Of a stretch of DNA of 64,000 nt, positions 8,848 through 16,183 are shown piece after piece; the first letter of the stretch is position 1, and every line of letters begins with the position of its first letter. The notes below the pieces were generated by a model. The model was not told the DNA's origin and searched no databases. It saw only the letters and a list, made by a program, of their open reading frames with translations. Location: contig NZ_CP084703.1 in the NCBI RefSeq assembly GCF_020519665.1, forward strand, positions 1,116,001 to 1,180,000. The letters run 5' to 3'. A program made the position numbers and the translations under genes. This DNA is from Bacillus shivajii (GTDB lineage Bacteria; Bacillota; Bacilli; Bacillales; Salisediminibacteriaceae).

Positions 8848-8862
8848 TGATAATCATTATCA
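8848..8862. promoter_or_regulatory. Fur-like operator
   Basis: TGATAATCATTATCA is a perfect 15-bp inverted repeat identical to the B. subtilis Fur 7-1-7 consensus. It precedes the DUF2325 gene on the minus strand. Confidence 0.8.
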
Positions 8863-8879
8863 ATTAAAGTATAAATGAA

Positions 8880-9254
8880 AAAGTATATATAAACAATAGA
8901 ATGAATGTTAAGATTTCTTTACATGCTCGAAGAAGTTAGAAAAATCGATGATAGATGAAGTATGGGCAACCAAATATGTTTCGTTTAATAAATGATCATG
9001 GAGGACTTTTCATTGTAGATGTCTTTTAATCATGGACCACCTCTATAATAAGTAGTTCTTGAAAGAGGGTTTCTTCGAGTATCTTCTTTTAAAACCGAGG
9101 TATTCTCGCGGAAAAATATGACCTTTTAAGGTTTGCATCCTGTTTCGTGTTTGTATTTTGGGCTACTCTGATAAGCCTGTTAGTATAGTTATTATCACTG
9201 AAATTGAGTGACTGATAAAACCGCTCCTACATACAAGTAACGGGAATAAATTAT
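8880..9254. other. Intergenic region without a recognised gene
   Basis: About 375 bases between the DUF2325 gene and the rpsN paralogue. I see only very short ORFs (for example 17 codons starting at the ATG near 8975) and no ribosome binding site pattern worth a gene. A Fur-controlled small RNA is possible but not supported by anything specific. Confidence 0.4.
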
Positions 9255-9286
9255 AAAAAAAGAAGCCAAGCGGATTGGCTTCTTTT
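9255..9286 (-). terminator. Terminator of the rpsN paralogue
   Basis: AGAAGCCAA (9261-9269) pairs with TTGGCTTCT (9275-9283); on the minus strand a run of seven T follows. Confidence 0.85.
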
Positions 9287-9289
9287 CTA

Positions 9290-9559
9290 TTACCAGCTTG
9301 ACTTCTTCACTCCAGGAACTTGCCCCTTGTGGGCTAGTTCGCGGAAGGCGATCCTAGAAAGCTTAAATTTGCGAATAACTCCACGTGGTCTGCCAGTCAT
9401 TTCACATCTACGTGTGAGACGAGTAGGAGAAGAGTCTCTTGGAAGCTTTCTTAACGCTTCATAGTCTCCTTTTTCTTTTAATTCCCTTCTTAAGTCAGCA
9501 TACTTCGCGACAAGCGCTTGACGCTTTTTTTCCTTAGCAACTTTTGATTTTTTAGCCAT
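9290..9559 (-). CDS. rpsN: Zinc-independent 30S ribosomal protein S14 paralogue
   Basis: An 89-aa S14 of the C-minus type (B. subtilis YhzA/RpsN2). The C-terminal half ([20 protein letters not shown], then KSSW at the end) has none of the CxxC pairs that bind zinc in the usual 61-aa S14. When zinc is scarce this form replaces the zinc protein in the ribosome, which frees or spares zinc. ATG 9559 has AAAGGATG upstream; the longer frame runs through the operator. A Zur-like box lies 26 bases upstream, as in B. subtilis. It marks the left end of the zinc island. Confidence 0.95.
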   Translation of the reverse strand: MAKKSKVAKEKKRQALVAKYADLRRELKEKGDYEALRKLPRDSSPTRLTRRCEMTGRPRGVIRKFKLSRIAFRELAHKGQVPGVKKSSW

Positions 9560-9584
9560 AAGTGTCATCCTTTCATTTTTTATT

Positions 9585-9605
9585 AAATCGTAATCATTAC
9601 GCTTT
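9585..9605. promoter_or_regulatory. Zur operator of the rpsN paralogue
   Basis: Core TCGTAATCATTACG, flanked by AAA and CTTT, matches the B. subtilis Zur box (TCGTAATNATTACGA) except for the last base of the core. Confidence 0.9.
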
Positions 9606-9671
9606 GTTAAATATAATAACGAAAAAAGGAACATTAGTAAAGAGGGGCGTTGAGAATTTTAATCGAAGCTT

Positions 9672-9700
9672 TTGACATATAAACGTGAAATGAGTAGTAT
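9672..9700 (+). promoter_or_regulatory. Promoter of the first COG0523 gene
   Basis: TTGACA 9672-9677 and TAGTAT 9695-9700 have a 17-base spacer. The Zur operator at 9707 covers the expected transcription start, which fits repression by zinc-loaded Zur. Confidence 0.65.
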
Positions 9701-9706
9701 ATATAT

Positions 9707-9727
9707 TAATCGTAATCATTACGGTTT
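9707..9727. promoter_or_regulatory. Zur operator of the first COG0523 gene
   Basis: Core TCGTAATCATTACGG differs from the Zur consensus at one base. It lies directly downstream of the predicted -10. Confidence 0.88.
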
Positions 9728-9850
9728 GTGATTGTGTTAGACTTTTTCATATATTTTTAAGGTCTCAATTAAGATTAGTTAATTCAGTGTGCTTACAAAT
9801 TTTTATAGATTATAGAGTGAAAAAATAAGGTAAGGAGTTGGGTGTAGAAA

Positions 9851-10825
9851 ATGAACAAAATTCCAGTGGTTGTATTAAGTGGTTTTTTAGGAAGTGGAAA
9901 AACGACGCTACTAAAACATATGCTTCATCGTTGTGAAGAAAAGAAAATGACCCCTGCGGTATTAATAAATGAAATAGGAAAGACTGATATGGATGGAGAA
10001 ATCGTTCTTCAAACAAACGGAAGTCAAATTGTTGAAAAGTTATTGGATGGTTGTATTTGTTGTAATAAAAAAAGTGAAGTGACTGAGTCTATGATCAAGT
10101 TACTTCAAAAAAAACCAGATGTTATTTTTATTGAATTGACAGGGGTTGCAAACCCCGAGGAAGTGGTTGACTCTTTAACAGAACCGCAACTACGAGAGTA
10201 CCTTTACTTAGACAAAGTCGTGACAGTTCTTGATGGTGAAAATTTACTAGAATATAATAGTATTTTTGAAGCAGACCGAGAACTTGTTCGAACGACAAGG
10301 CGACAGATTCAAGTTGCGGATCTATTAATTGTCAATAAAGTAGACTTGATATCAAACTCTCATAAAGAAAAAGTAAATAAAGCGATTATTAAACAAAATG
10401 CTGTTTCACCAATTTATTATACAACGTATAGTAAAATTGACGTTGATCATTTATTGTTAAATATAGGTAAAATTAAAAATAAACGAACGCTACGAGTAAA
10501 CGAAGATTCTACACACCCACATCATAGCCATCATCATGCACATAATCAAGACAAATCGTTCTCTCGGATAAATACACTTACATTAAGCATCACCCAACCA
10601 ATTAAATCTACTAAAATTGAGAAGTTTTTAAAAAAGTGGAGACCTAATTTACTCAGAGCAAAAGGGTATATTTCTTTAAAAAAAGGAACGTACTTATTAC
10701 AACATGCGATGAAAAGAAGTTCCTGGGAGCCAACTGATTATAAGGGCAACCAGTATTTAGTATTAATTGGGATAGACCTAAACATAGATGAAATAAAAAG
10801 TGAATGGGAAAAATTGAATGTATAA
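9851..10825 (+). CDS. COG0523 GTPase, zinc chaperone type (first copy)
   Basis: A 324-aa G3E-family P-loop GTPase. Walker A is [14 protein letters not shown] (about residues 10-23), the metal-binding GCICC motif is at about 73-77, the base-specificity motif is NKVD near 159, and a His-rich linker HPHHSHHHAH sits near residue 220 before the CobW_C domain. B. subtilis ZagA (YciC), the best-known Zur-controlled relative, delivers zinc to FolE under zinc limitation. This copy is more diverged than the one at 12056. It is alone in its transcript: a strong hairpin follows and the next gene is convergent. Which client protein it serves is unknown. Confidence 0.92.
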   Translation: MNKIPVVVLSGFLGSGKTTLLKHMLHRCEEKKMTPAVLINEIGKTDMDGEIVLQTNGSQIVEKLLDGCICCNKKSEVTESMIKLLQKKPDVIFIELTGVANPEEVVDSLTEPQLREYLYLDKVVTVLDGENLLEYNSIFEADRELVRTTRRQIQVADLLIVNKVDLISNSHKEKVNKAIIKQNAVSPIYYTTYSKIDVDHLLLNIGKIKNKRTLRVNEDSTHPHHSHHHAHNQDKSFSRINTLTLSITQPIKSTKIEKFLKKWRPNLLRAKGYISLKKGTYLLQHAMKRSSWEPTDYKGNQYLVLIGIDLNIDEIKSEWEKLNV

Positions 10826-10827
10826 AA

Positions 10828-10866
10828 ACAAAGACAACAAAGGGCTTTTCCCTTTGTTGTCTTTGT
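10828..10866. terminator. Bidirectional terminator
   Basis: A perfect 17-bp stem (ACAAAGACAACAAAGGG with its complement) and a 5-base loop separate two convergent genes. Confidence 0.9.
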
Positions 10867-10883
10867 TTCTAGGGGGATTAAAT

Positions 10884-11246
10884 TTATTGATCAATAAAGA
10901 AATAGTATTTTGCTTTTCGCTCAACCGGACAAAGTCCCTGAAGACGAAATGCATCGGTGTAATCAATCAGTTTCATTTTTTTCGCGAGCTCTGTCGCTTG
11001 ATCCATTAGTTTCTTTTCAATGAATTGAACGCATTCATAAACGGTTTTAGGATTCATGTCAAACTCTTCTGCGGCTTCAATAATAGGAGAGTTCTGCTGC
11101 AGAAGTTGTACGAACTGGTTCTCTGTATGTGCTTGATCAGCCAAGCTATTTTCTCTTTCCTCAACAAATGTAAATAATTTTCTTTCTGACTTGGGCAGGC
11201 GCTCAATGCATCTTTGCCTCGCGTATTCGTACCGTCGCATATCCAT
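10884..11246 (-). CDS. Hypothetical protein, possibly DNA-binding, in the Zur cluster
   Basis: A 120-aa basic protein that I cannot assign. Residues about 50-80 (SPIIEAAEEFDMNPKTVYEC) resemble a helix-turn-helix of the sigma-70 region 4 or LuxR kind, so nucleic-acid binding is possible. Only two Cys residues are scattered outside any metal motif (the third lies in the HTH-like part), so it does not look like a zinc protein. ATG 11246 has GGAGTG upstream. It diverges from dcd, and a Zur-like box lies between the two starts, closer to this gene, so it is probably induced by zinc starvation. Regulation is inferred and function is unknown. Confidence 0.75.
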   Translation of the reverse strand: MDMRRYEYARQRCIERLPKSERKLFTFVEERENSLADQAHTENQFVQLLQQNSPIIEAAEEFDMNPKTVYECVQFIEKKLMDQATELAKKMKLIDYTDAFRLQGLCPVERKAKYYFFIDQ

Positions 11247-11275
11247 TGTGGAATCACTCCATTATTTTACGGTTT

Positions 11276-11296
11276 AAATCGTAACGATTTCGATTT
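11276..11296. promoter_or_regulatory. Zur-like operator between the unknown gene and dcd
   Basis: AAATCGTAACGATTTCGATT plus T: the left half is consensus and the right half has TTTCGA for TTACGA, the same change as in the box at 17274. It may serve both divergent genes. Confidence 0.75.
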
Positions 11297-11346
11297 ATAA
11301 TAGTATTTAATCATATTATATTCAATGTTGTAAAGAGGGATGACAA

Positions 11347-11895
11347 ATGATTTTATCTGATGTTGGGATCAAAAAGTATATGAAAGAAGAAAAACTGGTA
11401 ATTTCTCATTTACAGGAAGAACAAGTTCAACCTGCATCTGTTGATTTAACCCTTGGGACCCATTTTCGAAAAATGAATGAACATCAAGTGAGTATGATTT
11501 CTTTAGATCGTCCGGTTCAAGAAGAGGCATTTGAAAGCAGGAGAGTGATCATACCGCCACAGTCATTTTTACTAGCTACGACAGAGCAGTATGTGAAATT
11601 GCCTGCAAACTTATCTGCATTTGTAGAAGGCAGGAGCAGTATTGGAAGAATGGGACTCTTTATTCAAAATGCAGGCTGGGTCGATCCGGGATTTGAAGGT
11701 GAAATAACGTTAGAACTGTTTAACGCAAACAAAGTCCCAATTGAATTAACTTCAGGTAGAAGGGTCTGTCAACTTGTTTTTGCGGAAATGGATCAACCCT
11801 GTAACTTCTCTTATAACGGAAAGTACCAAAAACAAAAAGGTGCGGTAGGGAGCTATATTTATAAAGATAAAGAAGTAGCACAAGAAGAAAATTAA
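11347..11895 (+). CDS. dcd: dCTP deaminase
   Basis: A 182-aa trimeric dCTP deaminase/dUTPase-fold enzyme, which makes dUTP (or dUMP in bifunctional forms) for thymidylate synthesis. Family motifs are clear: QPASVDLTLG (about 30-39), EGRSSIGRMGLFIQNAG (about 97-113), the catalytic-Glu region VDPGFEGEITLELFN (about 115-129) and GRRVCQLVFAEM. Catalysis in this family needs magnesium-bound nucleotide but not zinc, unlike the dCMP deaminase (ComEB type) that Bacillus normally uses. ATG 11347 has AGAGGGATGA. Its place after a Zur-like box suggests a zinc-sparing substitute; this link is inference. Confidence 0.93.
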   Translation: MILSDVGIKKYMKEEKLVISHLQEEQVQPASVDLTLGTHFRKMNEHQVSMISLDRPVQEEAFESRRVIIPPQSFLLATTEQYVKLPANLSAFVEGRSSIGRMGLFIQNAGWVDPGFEGEITLELFNANKVPIELTSGRRVCQLVFAEMDQPCNFSYNGKYQKQKGAVGSYIYKDKEVAQEEN

Positions 11896-11926
11896 TTTTC
11901 ATTAAATCCCACGAGCAAATCCCACA

Positions 11927-11976
11927 TGCCAGGGAGATGGGACTTATTTCCAGGTGCCTGGCACGTGGGATTTTTT
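11927..11976 (+). terminator. Terminator after dcd built on the GTGCCTGGCAC repeat (copy 3)
   Basis: AAATCCCAC (11927-11935) pairs with GTGGGATTT (11965-11973), with inner ATGCCAGG/CCTGGCAC pairing and a T6 run. The last T of that run is also the start of the TTGACA (11975-11980) of the next gene. Confidence 0.8.
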
Positions 11977-12030
11977 GACAAGAGGAAGTAAATAAGATAA
12001 GGTGTTAATAAATCGTAATGGTTACGATTT
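11975..12030 (+). promoter_or_regulatory. Promoter region and Zur operator of zagA-like gene
   Basis: TTGACA at 11975-11980 is the likely -35; the -10 is poorly defined around 11996-12003. The Zur box at 12010-12030 has core TCGTAATGGTTACGA, one base from a perfect palindrome. Confidence 0.85.
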
Positions 12031-12055
12031 ATAAAATATTAAAAGGAGATTTGGT

Positions 12056-13045
12056 ATGAAAGGTCAAGGATATAAACGTATTCCGGTTTCTGTTTTGACG
12101 GGCTTTTTAGGCTCTGGGAAGACAACGTTGTTAAACCGTATATTACAGGATCAACAAGATGAACGGATTGCTGTGATTGTAAATGAATTTGGGGATGCAG
12201 GAATTGATCAACAACTTGTTATTGGTGCAGAAGAGGAAATTATTGAATTTAACAACGGTTGTTTATGCTGTAAAATGCGAAGCGACCTTATAAAAACCTT
12301 ATATGCCTTAATTCAGGCAGTTGAAGAAGATGGGTATGCATCTTTTGATCGTGTCATTATTGAAACAACAGGCCTTGCTGAGCCGGCTCCGATAGCGCAA
12401 TCCTTTTTTATCGACAATGAATTGTCCGAGATTTATCACTTAGATTCGATTGTTACAGTTATAGATAGTCACCATTTTCAAAAACAATTATCTCTTCATA
12501 ATGAAGTCGGAAAACAGGCGGCATTTGCTGACATTTTAATCTTAAACAAAACCGACCTTGTTTCAAGTGAAGAAATAGAGAGTGTCGTCGCTCGTCTTAC
12601 AATGATGAATCCTACAGCTATGTTGATTGAATCTGAATACGGGAAAGTGAATATATCAGAATTACTAAACCAATTTTCTTTTGATCTTGATAAGAAGTTA
12701 AAGGTTGACCCTCATTTTTTAGATGCCTCACACCACCATCACCATAACCAGGAGATACAGTCAATTGTTTTACGAACGTATCGGTCGGTTGACATGAAGC
12801 GTTTTGAATCCTGGTTTAATGAATTAATAGATGAAAAGGGAGAAGAACTTTACAGGTATAAAGGCATTTTATCTGCAGATGGATTTGATAAACGGATTAT
12901 CTTTCAAGGTATTCATATGCTGTTTGGTGCAAAGGCTGGAGAGCGATGGCCGGATGAAGACCATCGAAAGAGTGAGTTTGTGGTTATCGGTAAGAACTTG
13001 GATCATGAATGGTTTCAAGAAAGATTTGAGCAATGTTACGCATGA
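12056..13045 (+). CDS. zagA: COG0523 GTPase, ZagA/YciC-like zinc metallochaperone
   Basis: A 329-aa G3E GTPase close in layout to B. subtilis ZagA (YciC). Walker [15 protein letters not shown] is at about residues 14-27, [11 protein letters not shown] at about 71-81, [10 protein letters not shown] in the middle, NKTD near 163 and a His stretch [11 protein letters not shown] near 222. The C-terminal CobW_C domain contains the usual RYKGIL and LFQG-like elements. ZagA binds zinc and GTP and passes zinc to GTP cyclohydrolase FolE. AAAGGAG precedes ATG 12056. The gene follows a strong Zur box, and a SufU-like gene follows after an internal hairpin. Confidence 0.93.
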   Translation: MKGQGYKRIPVSVLTGFLGSGKTTLLNRILQDQQDERIAVIVNEFGDAGIDQQLVIGAEEEIIEFNNGCLCCKMRSDLIKTLYALIQAVEEDGYASFDRVIIETTGLAEPAPIAQSFFIDNELSEIYHLDSIVTVIDSHHFQKQLSLHNEVGKQAAFADILILNKTDLVSSEEIESVVARLTMMNPTAMLIESEYGKVNISELLNQFSFDLDKKLKVDPHFLDASHHHHHNQEIQSIVLRTYRSVDMKRFESWFNELIDEKGEELYRYKGILSADGFDKRIIFQGIHMLFGAKAGERWPDEDHRKSEFVVIGKNLDHEWFQERFEQCYA

Positions 13046-13059
13046 TAATGGGAATTTGA

Positions 13060-13101
13060 GAGCTGAGCATGTGAGATTAATTTCTGTGCTCAGTTCTTTT
13101 T
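13060..13101 (+). terminator. Hairpin between zagA-like and sufU-like genes
   Basis: A 10-bp stem (GAGCTGAGCA with TGCTCAGTTC) plus T5. It may end most zagA transcripts and let only part read through into the sufU-like gene, since no separate promoter is obvious. Confidence 0.65.
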
Positions 13102-13126
13102 AAATATCGGAATTGGAGGGAGTAGA

Positions 13127-13564
13127 ATGCTTGATAACATCTATCGACAACTCATAATGGACCATTCAAAAAAGAAGCGGAACTTCCGAGATTTAAAGAA
13201 CGGCAGTCATCTTCATTATAAAAATCCAACTTGTGGTGATGTCATGACGTTATATTGGATAGTTGAAGACAAGACCGTTGTAGACGTTAGTTTTATCGGA
13301 GAAGGATGCAGTATCAGCATGGCTTCCTGTTCAATGATGACTGAACTCATAAGGGGGGAAAGTGTAGAAGAAGTATTTAAGATGCGAGAGGCAATGGAGC
13401 GGCTCATCCGAAATGGCGAACTACCGAAAGAGACAGACTTAGGTGATGCCGTTTCATTAGAGGGGGTGCATAAATTAAGAGCAAGGCATAATTGTGCACT
13501 TATGCCATGGCAGGCACTCGACAGAGCATTTCTTAAGAAAAATAAACAAGATCGATCTAATTAA
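13127..13564 (+). CDS. SufU-like iron-sulfur assembly / sulfur-relay protein
   Basis: A 145-aa SufU/IscU-fold protein. The zinc/iron ligand set of B. subtilis SufU is complete: Cys and Asp in NPTCGD (about residues 40-43), Cys in GEGCSISMASC (about 65-72) and Cys in ARHNCALMPW (about 127). SufU is a zinc-dependent sulfurtransferase that accepts sulfur from SufS. Housekeeping sufU normally sits in sufCDSUB; this is a stand-alone copy in the zinc island, 81 bases after the zagA-like gene. GGAGGGAG precedes ATG 13127. Whether it is a second copy cannot be seen from this window; it may be a client of, or partner to, the GTPase. Confidence 0.88.
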   Translation: MLDNIYRQLIMDHSKKKRNFRDLKNGSHLHYKNPTCGDVMTLYWIVEDKTVVDVSFIGEGCSISMASCSMMTELIRGESVEEVFKMREAMERLIRNGELPKETDLGDAVSLEGVHKLRARHNCALMPWQALDRAFLKKNKQDRSN

Positions 13565-13578
13565 ACTTTCTCCTTTTA

Positions 13579-13693
13579 GAAAAGATGATAACTCAAAAGC
13601 AAAGGGCTACCTCCATAACAAGATACAGATCAGTTGATGATCAACATCTTTTAAAAAATGGAGAGAGCCAGGCACTTATGAGTTATCCTCTTT
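13579..13693. repeat. Copy B of the ~115-bp inverted-repeat element
   Basis: Reverse complement of the element at 1532-1652, sharing the ends (AAAGAGGAT.ACTCATAAG and TTTTGAGT.ATC.TCTTT), AGTGCCTGGCT and TATCTTGTTATGG. The middle differs in sequence and length. Again it lies between convergent stop codons. Confidence 0.8.
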
Positions 13694-13701
13694 CTATTAT
13701 T

Positions 13702-14844
13702 CTATAACCCTAGTAAATGAGAGATTCCTTTGATGAAAATTAATAGTAAGCCGGCGAAAACGATTGAAGTTGCCGCTTGTTTTGATGCATGCATCATTGC
13801 GTGTTTTATGCCAAACTCCTTTGCAATCGTCCATATGGTTACAAGACATCCCGACAAAGTAGAGGCAAGAAAGACGACGACGAAAATCTCTGATAGTGTG
13901 AAAGTAGCTAGCAAAGCCCCGTTACTTTCATTAAATAAAAGGATTCCATCTTTTCTTAGGATGGAAAAAAATATACCTAAGCCAGCTTCTTCAGGCAATG
14001 TAAGCAAAGCGAATAAAGGTTTGAACACTTGGATGATCACATGAATGATCTTTAATTCATCTAAAAGAAAAGCAATGAAACAAATAACTAAGAAGATTGG
14101 CATCGCTTGTTTAAAAAACTGGCTGAGCATACCATTCAACTGTATTTTTACACGAGTCCATGAAGGCTTCCTTAAGGATGAGGCATATGAGTACATCATT
14201 GATGAAGTAGTCGGCATAAACCAGATCCTCGTATGAACAGCGCCAGCAACAAACAGCAATGTGATATAAGGAATGAAGAGCCACGGAGCATTGGCGACAT
14301 TAAAGATGGATAATGTTGCACCGATTTGATAGCTACAGGCAGAACTGAAAGAAACCATTGATACACATTGTTTACGAGTACAGGATTGGCAATTTTTCGA
14401 TTGAAGGACTGCAACAACATTACAGCCGTATCCTGTTAAAACCGGAACAAAATCTGCACCTGACAAACCGATTTTTTTTAGCAGAGGCTCAATTAAATAG
14501 ATCAGTCTTCTTTGAAGTCCAGATTGTTCGGAAACGGCAATGCTCAGACCGACAAATACAACGACCGGAAAGGCCCATATGAATGAAAATGTACCAAGTG
14601 AGATCAAACCGTAATCACCAACAATCAGTGAATAGATGAATGGAGGTGATTGAGATAAGGCAGAAGAAAACGGTAAGATCAATGCTATTTCTGCCAATGG
14701 ATCCAAAGTTAAAGATACTTTATAAGCCAAAAACACTGGAAGTCCGTATATGAGAAAAATGAAAAGAATCGCTGCTGCACGAAAAAATGGAGGTGGAAAA
14801 AGCGACAAAACTTGACTATCAACAACTGATGACCGCTCGCTCAT
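13702..14844 (-). CDS. FeoB-like gate-domain membrane protein lacking the G domain
   Basis: A 380-aa integral membrane protein with about eight to nine hydrophobic segments and two nucleoside-recognition (Gate) regions as in the C-terminal part of the ferrous transporter FeoB. The FeoB-type motif GYGCNVVAVLQS is near residue 140. It is followed by CQSCTRKQC (C-x2-C-x4-C) and FSSACSYQIG, where FeoB has a region without this Cys triad. There is no GTPase domain. It is transcribed after the flavoprotein gene with a 9-base gap, from the perfect Zur box at 16012. Transport of a divalent metal is a reasonable guess; the substrate is unknown. Confidence 0.78.
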   Translation of the reverse strand: MSERSSVVDSQVLSLFPPPFFRAAAILFIFLIYGLPVFLAYKVSLTLDPLAEIALILPFSSALSQSPPFIYSLIVGDYGLISLGTFSFIWAFPVVVFVGLSIAVSEQSGLQRRLIYLIEPLLKKIGLSGADFVPVLTGYGCNVVAVLQSKNCQSCTRKQCVSMVSFSSACSYQIGATLSIFNVANAPWLFIPYITLLFVAGAVHTRIWFMPTTSSMMYSYASSLRKPSWTRVKIQLNGMLSQFFKQAMPIFLVICFIAFLLDELKIIHVIIQVFKPLFALLTLPEEAGLGIFFSILRKDGILLFNESNGALLATFTLSEIFVVVFLASTLSGCLVTIWTIAKEFGIKHAMMHASKQAATSIVFAGLLLIFIKGISHLLGL

Positions 14845-14853
14845 GAAGTCCTC

Positions 14854-15972
14854 CTAACACATGCAGCTGTTATCACAGCATGATAAGTCATCTAAATACA
14901 TGTGTGCTTGCCGATAAAATTCTAAAACCCTTTCATCGACTTGTAGCCCTAAACGGGTGCATATTTCATTTGCAACAACCGCGAATCTTTGGCGGTATTT
15001 ATATATAAAACAAAAAATCACATCATTGTGCTTTACTTGAGGACCAATCAAGAACAGGCCGTCAGAGATCGTTGATTCATCGAGCTCTGTTAACTCAATA
15101 CCTCCATGATCTCCCCAATAAAAATGCTCGAAAACTAACGTCAAGCTACTCTTATACCCGGTAGCCATAATTGGTTTTGTAGGAGAAGTAAGGACCTTTC
15201 CTGACTTTAAATGAATGAGGAAGTGACTGCTTTCTTGCTCCACTTCTACGACCTCTTCATTCTCTCTTAAGGTAAGCTGTTTGCCGTCTTCAATTTCACT
15301 TAACCGGTCGCTCGTAAATGGGGATAGCGAAACACTTGGATCTGGATCCTCATCAGCCCATGGGGCTCCTTTAGCTAATACAGTGACTTGACTGTCGTTC
15401 TTTACTAAGTGGTACGCTGCATCGATGCCACTTTCATACCCGCCAATAATGTAATAATGTTCTTGATTAGAAAACTCTGCCCAAGAATCGATTTGGCTAG
15501 TATGAATACAATGTTCACTTCCCTCAAATGGGTAAAGGTTTGGATATTGAAATTCGCCAGCTGCCCAAATGACATACTTACTATGGAAGAGCCCTTTATT
15601 CGTGTGAACCTCAAATATGTCACCTTCTTTATCAACTTTCTTCACATCCACCTTTGTTTGTACTGGCAGTTTGAAATGGTCTGAAATTCGCCGTAAGTAA
15701 TCTGCATACTCTTCTCCCGTTAAATGTTCGGAAGCGTATGCGTAACCCGGAGATGTTGAAGGTACAATTGCATTTAGGTCAAGCTGACCAAATCCATGAC
15801 CAGGAAAGGAAGGGGTTAATAATCTTGTTTCTTTTGGCCATTTCTTAAATGTGCTACCTACTTCGTGTTTCTCAAGGATTGCAAAGTTGTTTACGCCTAA
15901 CTGCTTGAGGAGTGCCCCCATACCGACACCAGCAGGGCCGGAACCAACAATGATAATGTCATATAGTTTCAT
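14854..15972 (-). CDS. FAD/NAD(P)-dependent oxidoreductase with CCxxxCxC tail
   Basis: A 372-aa flavoprotein. The FAD-binding GSGPAGVGMG lies at residues 10-19, a second dinucleotide motif IIGGYESGIDAAY near 173, and an ATGYKSS motif near 272, so it resembles flavin monooxygenases and thioredoxin-reductase-like enzymes of the YpdA kind. The extreme C-terminus is LSCCDNSCMC, a Cys-rich tail that could bind metal or relay electrons and is unusual for the family. First gene of a two-gene operon with the FeoB-like protein, under the Zur palindrome shared with folE2. A role in metal-thiol redox chemistry is inference. Confidence 0.85.
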   Translation of the reverse strand: MKLYDIIIVGSGPAGVGMGALLKQLGVNNFAILEKHEVGSTFKKWPKETRLLTPSFPGHGFGQLDLNAIVPSTSPGYAYASEHLTGEEYADYLRRISDHFKLPVQTKVDVKKVDKEGDIFEVHTNKGLFHSKYVIWAAGEFQYPNLYPFEGSEHCIHTSQIDSWAEFSNQEHYYIIGGYESGIDAAYHLVKNDSQVTVLAKGAPWADEDPDPSVSLSPFTSDRLSEIEDGKQLTLRENEEVVEVEQESSHFLIHLKSGKVLTSPTKPIMATGYKSSLTLVFEHFYWGDHGGIELTELDESTISDGLFLIGPQVKHNDVIFCFIYKYRQRFAVVANEICTRLGLQVDERVLEFYRQAHMYLDDLSCCDNSCMC

Positions 15973-16011
15973 TTAAAAATCCCTCTTTTCAGGTAATTGT
16001 AGTGGCTTTAT

Positions 16012-16032
16012 AAATCGTAATGATTACGATTT
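16012..16032. promoter_or_regulatory. Perfect Zur palindrome between flavoprotein and folE2
   Basis: Core TCGTAATGATTACGA with AAA/TTT flanks matches the Zur consensus at every position. It lies 39 bases upstream of the flavoprotein start. Confidence 0.93.
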
Positions 16033-16142
16033 AAGTGTATTATATTTATGAAATGCTTTTTTGTCAAAGAGGGAGGGAGAATTTCAATTTCATTTTATTT
16101 GCTTTTAAAAAGAGAGAGTTCTAAAATATATTTGAAATTTAT

Positions 16143-16163
16143 TAATAAGAATGATTACGATTT
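16143..16163. promoter_or_regulatory. Second Zur-like half box before folE2
   Basis: AATGATTACGATTT reproduces the right half of the box perfectly; the left half (AATAAGAA) is degenerate. It ends about 20 bases before the folE2 start, so it may be the folE2 operator. Confidence 0.7.
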
Positions 16164-16183
16164 GTGAGAGGGGATTTTTTATT

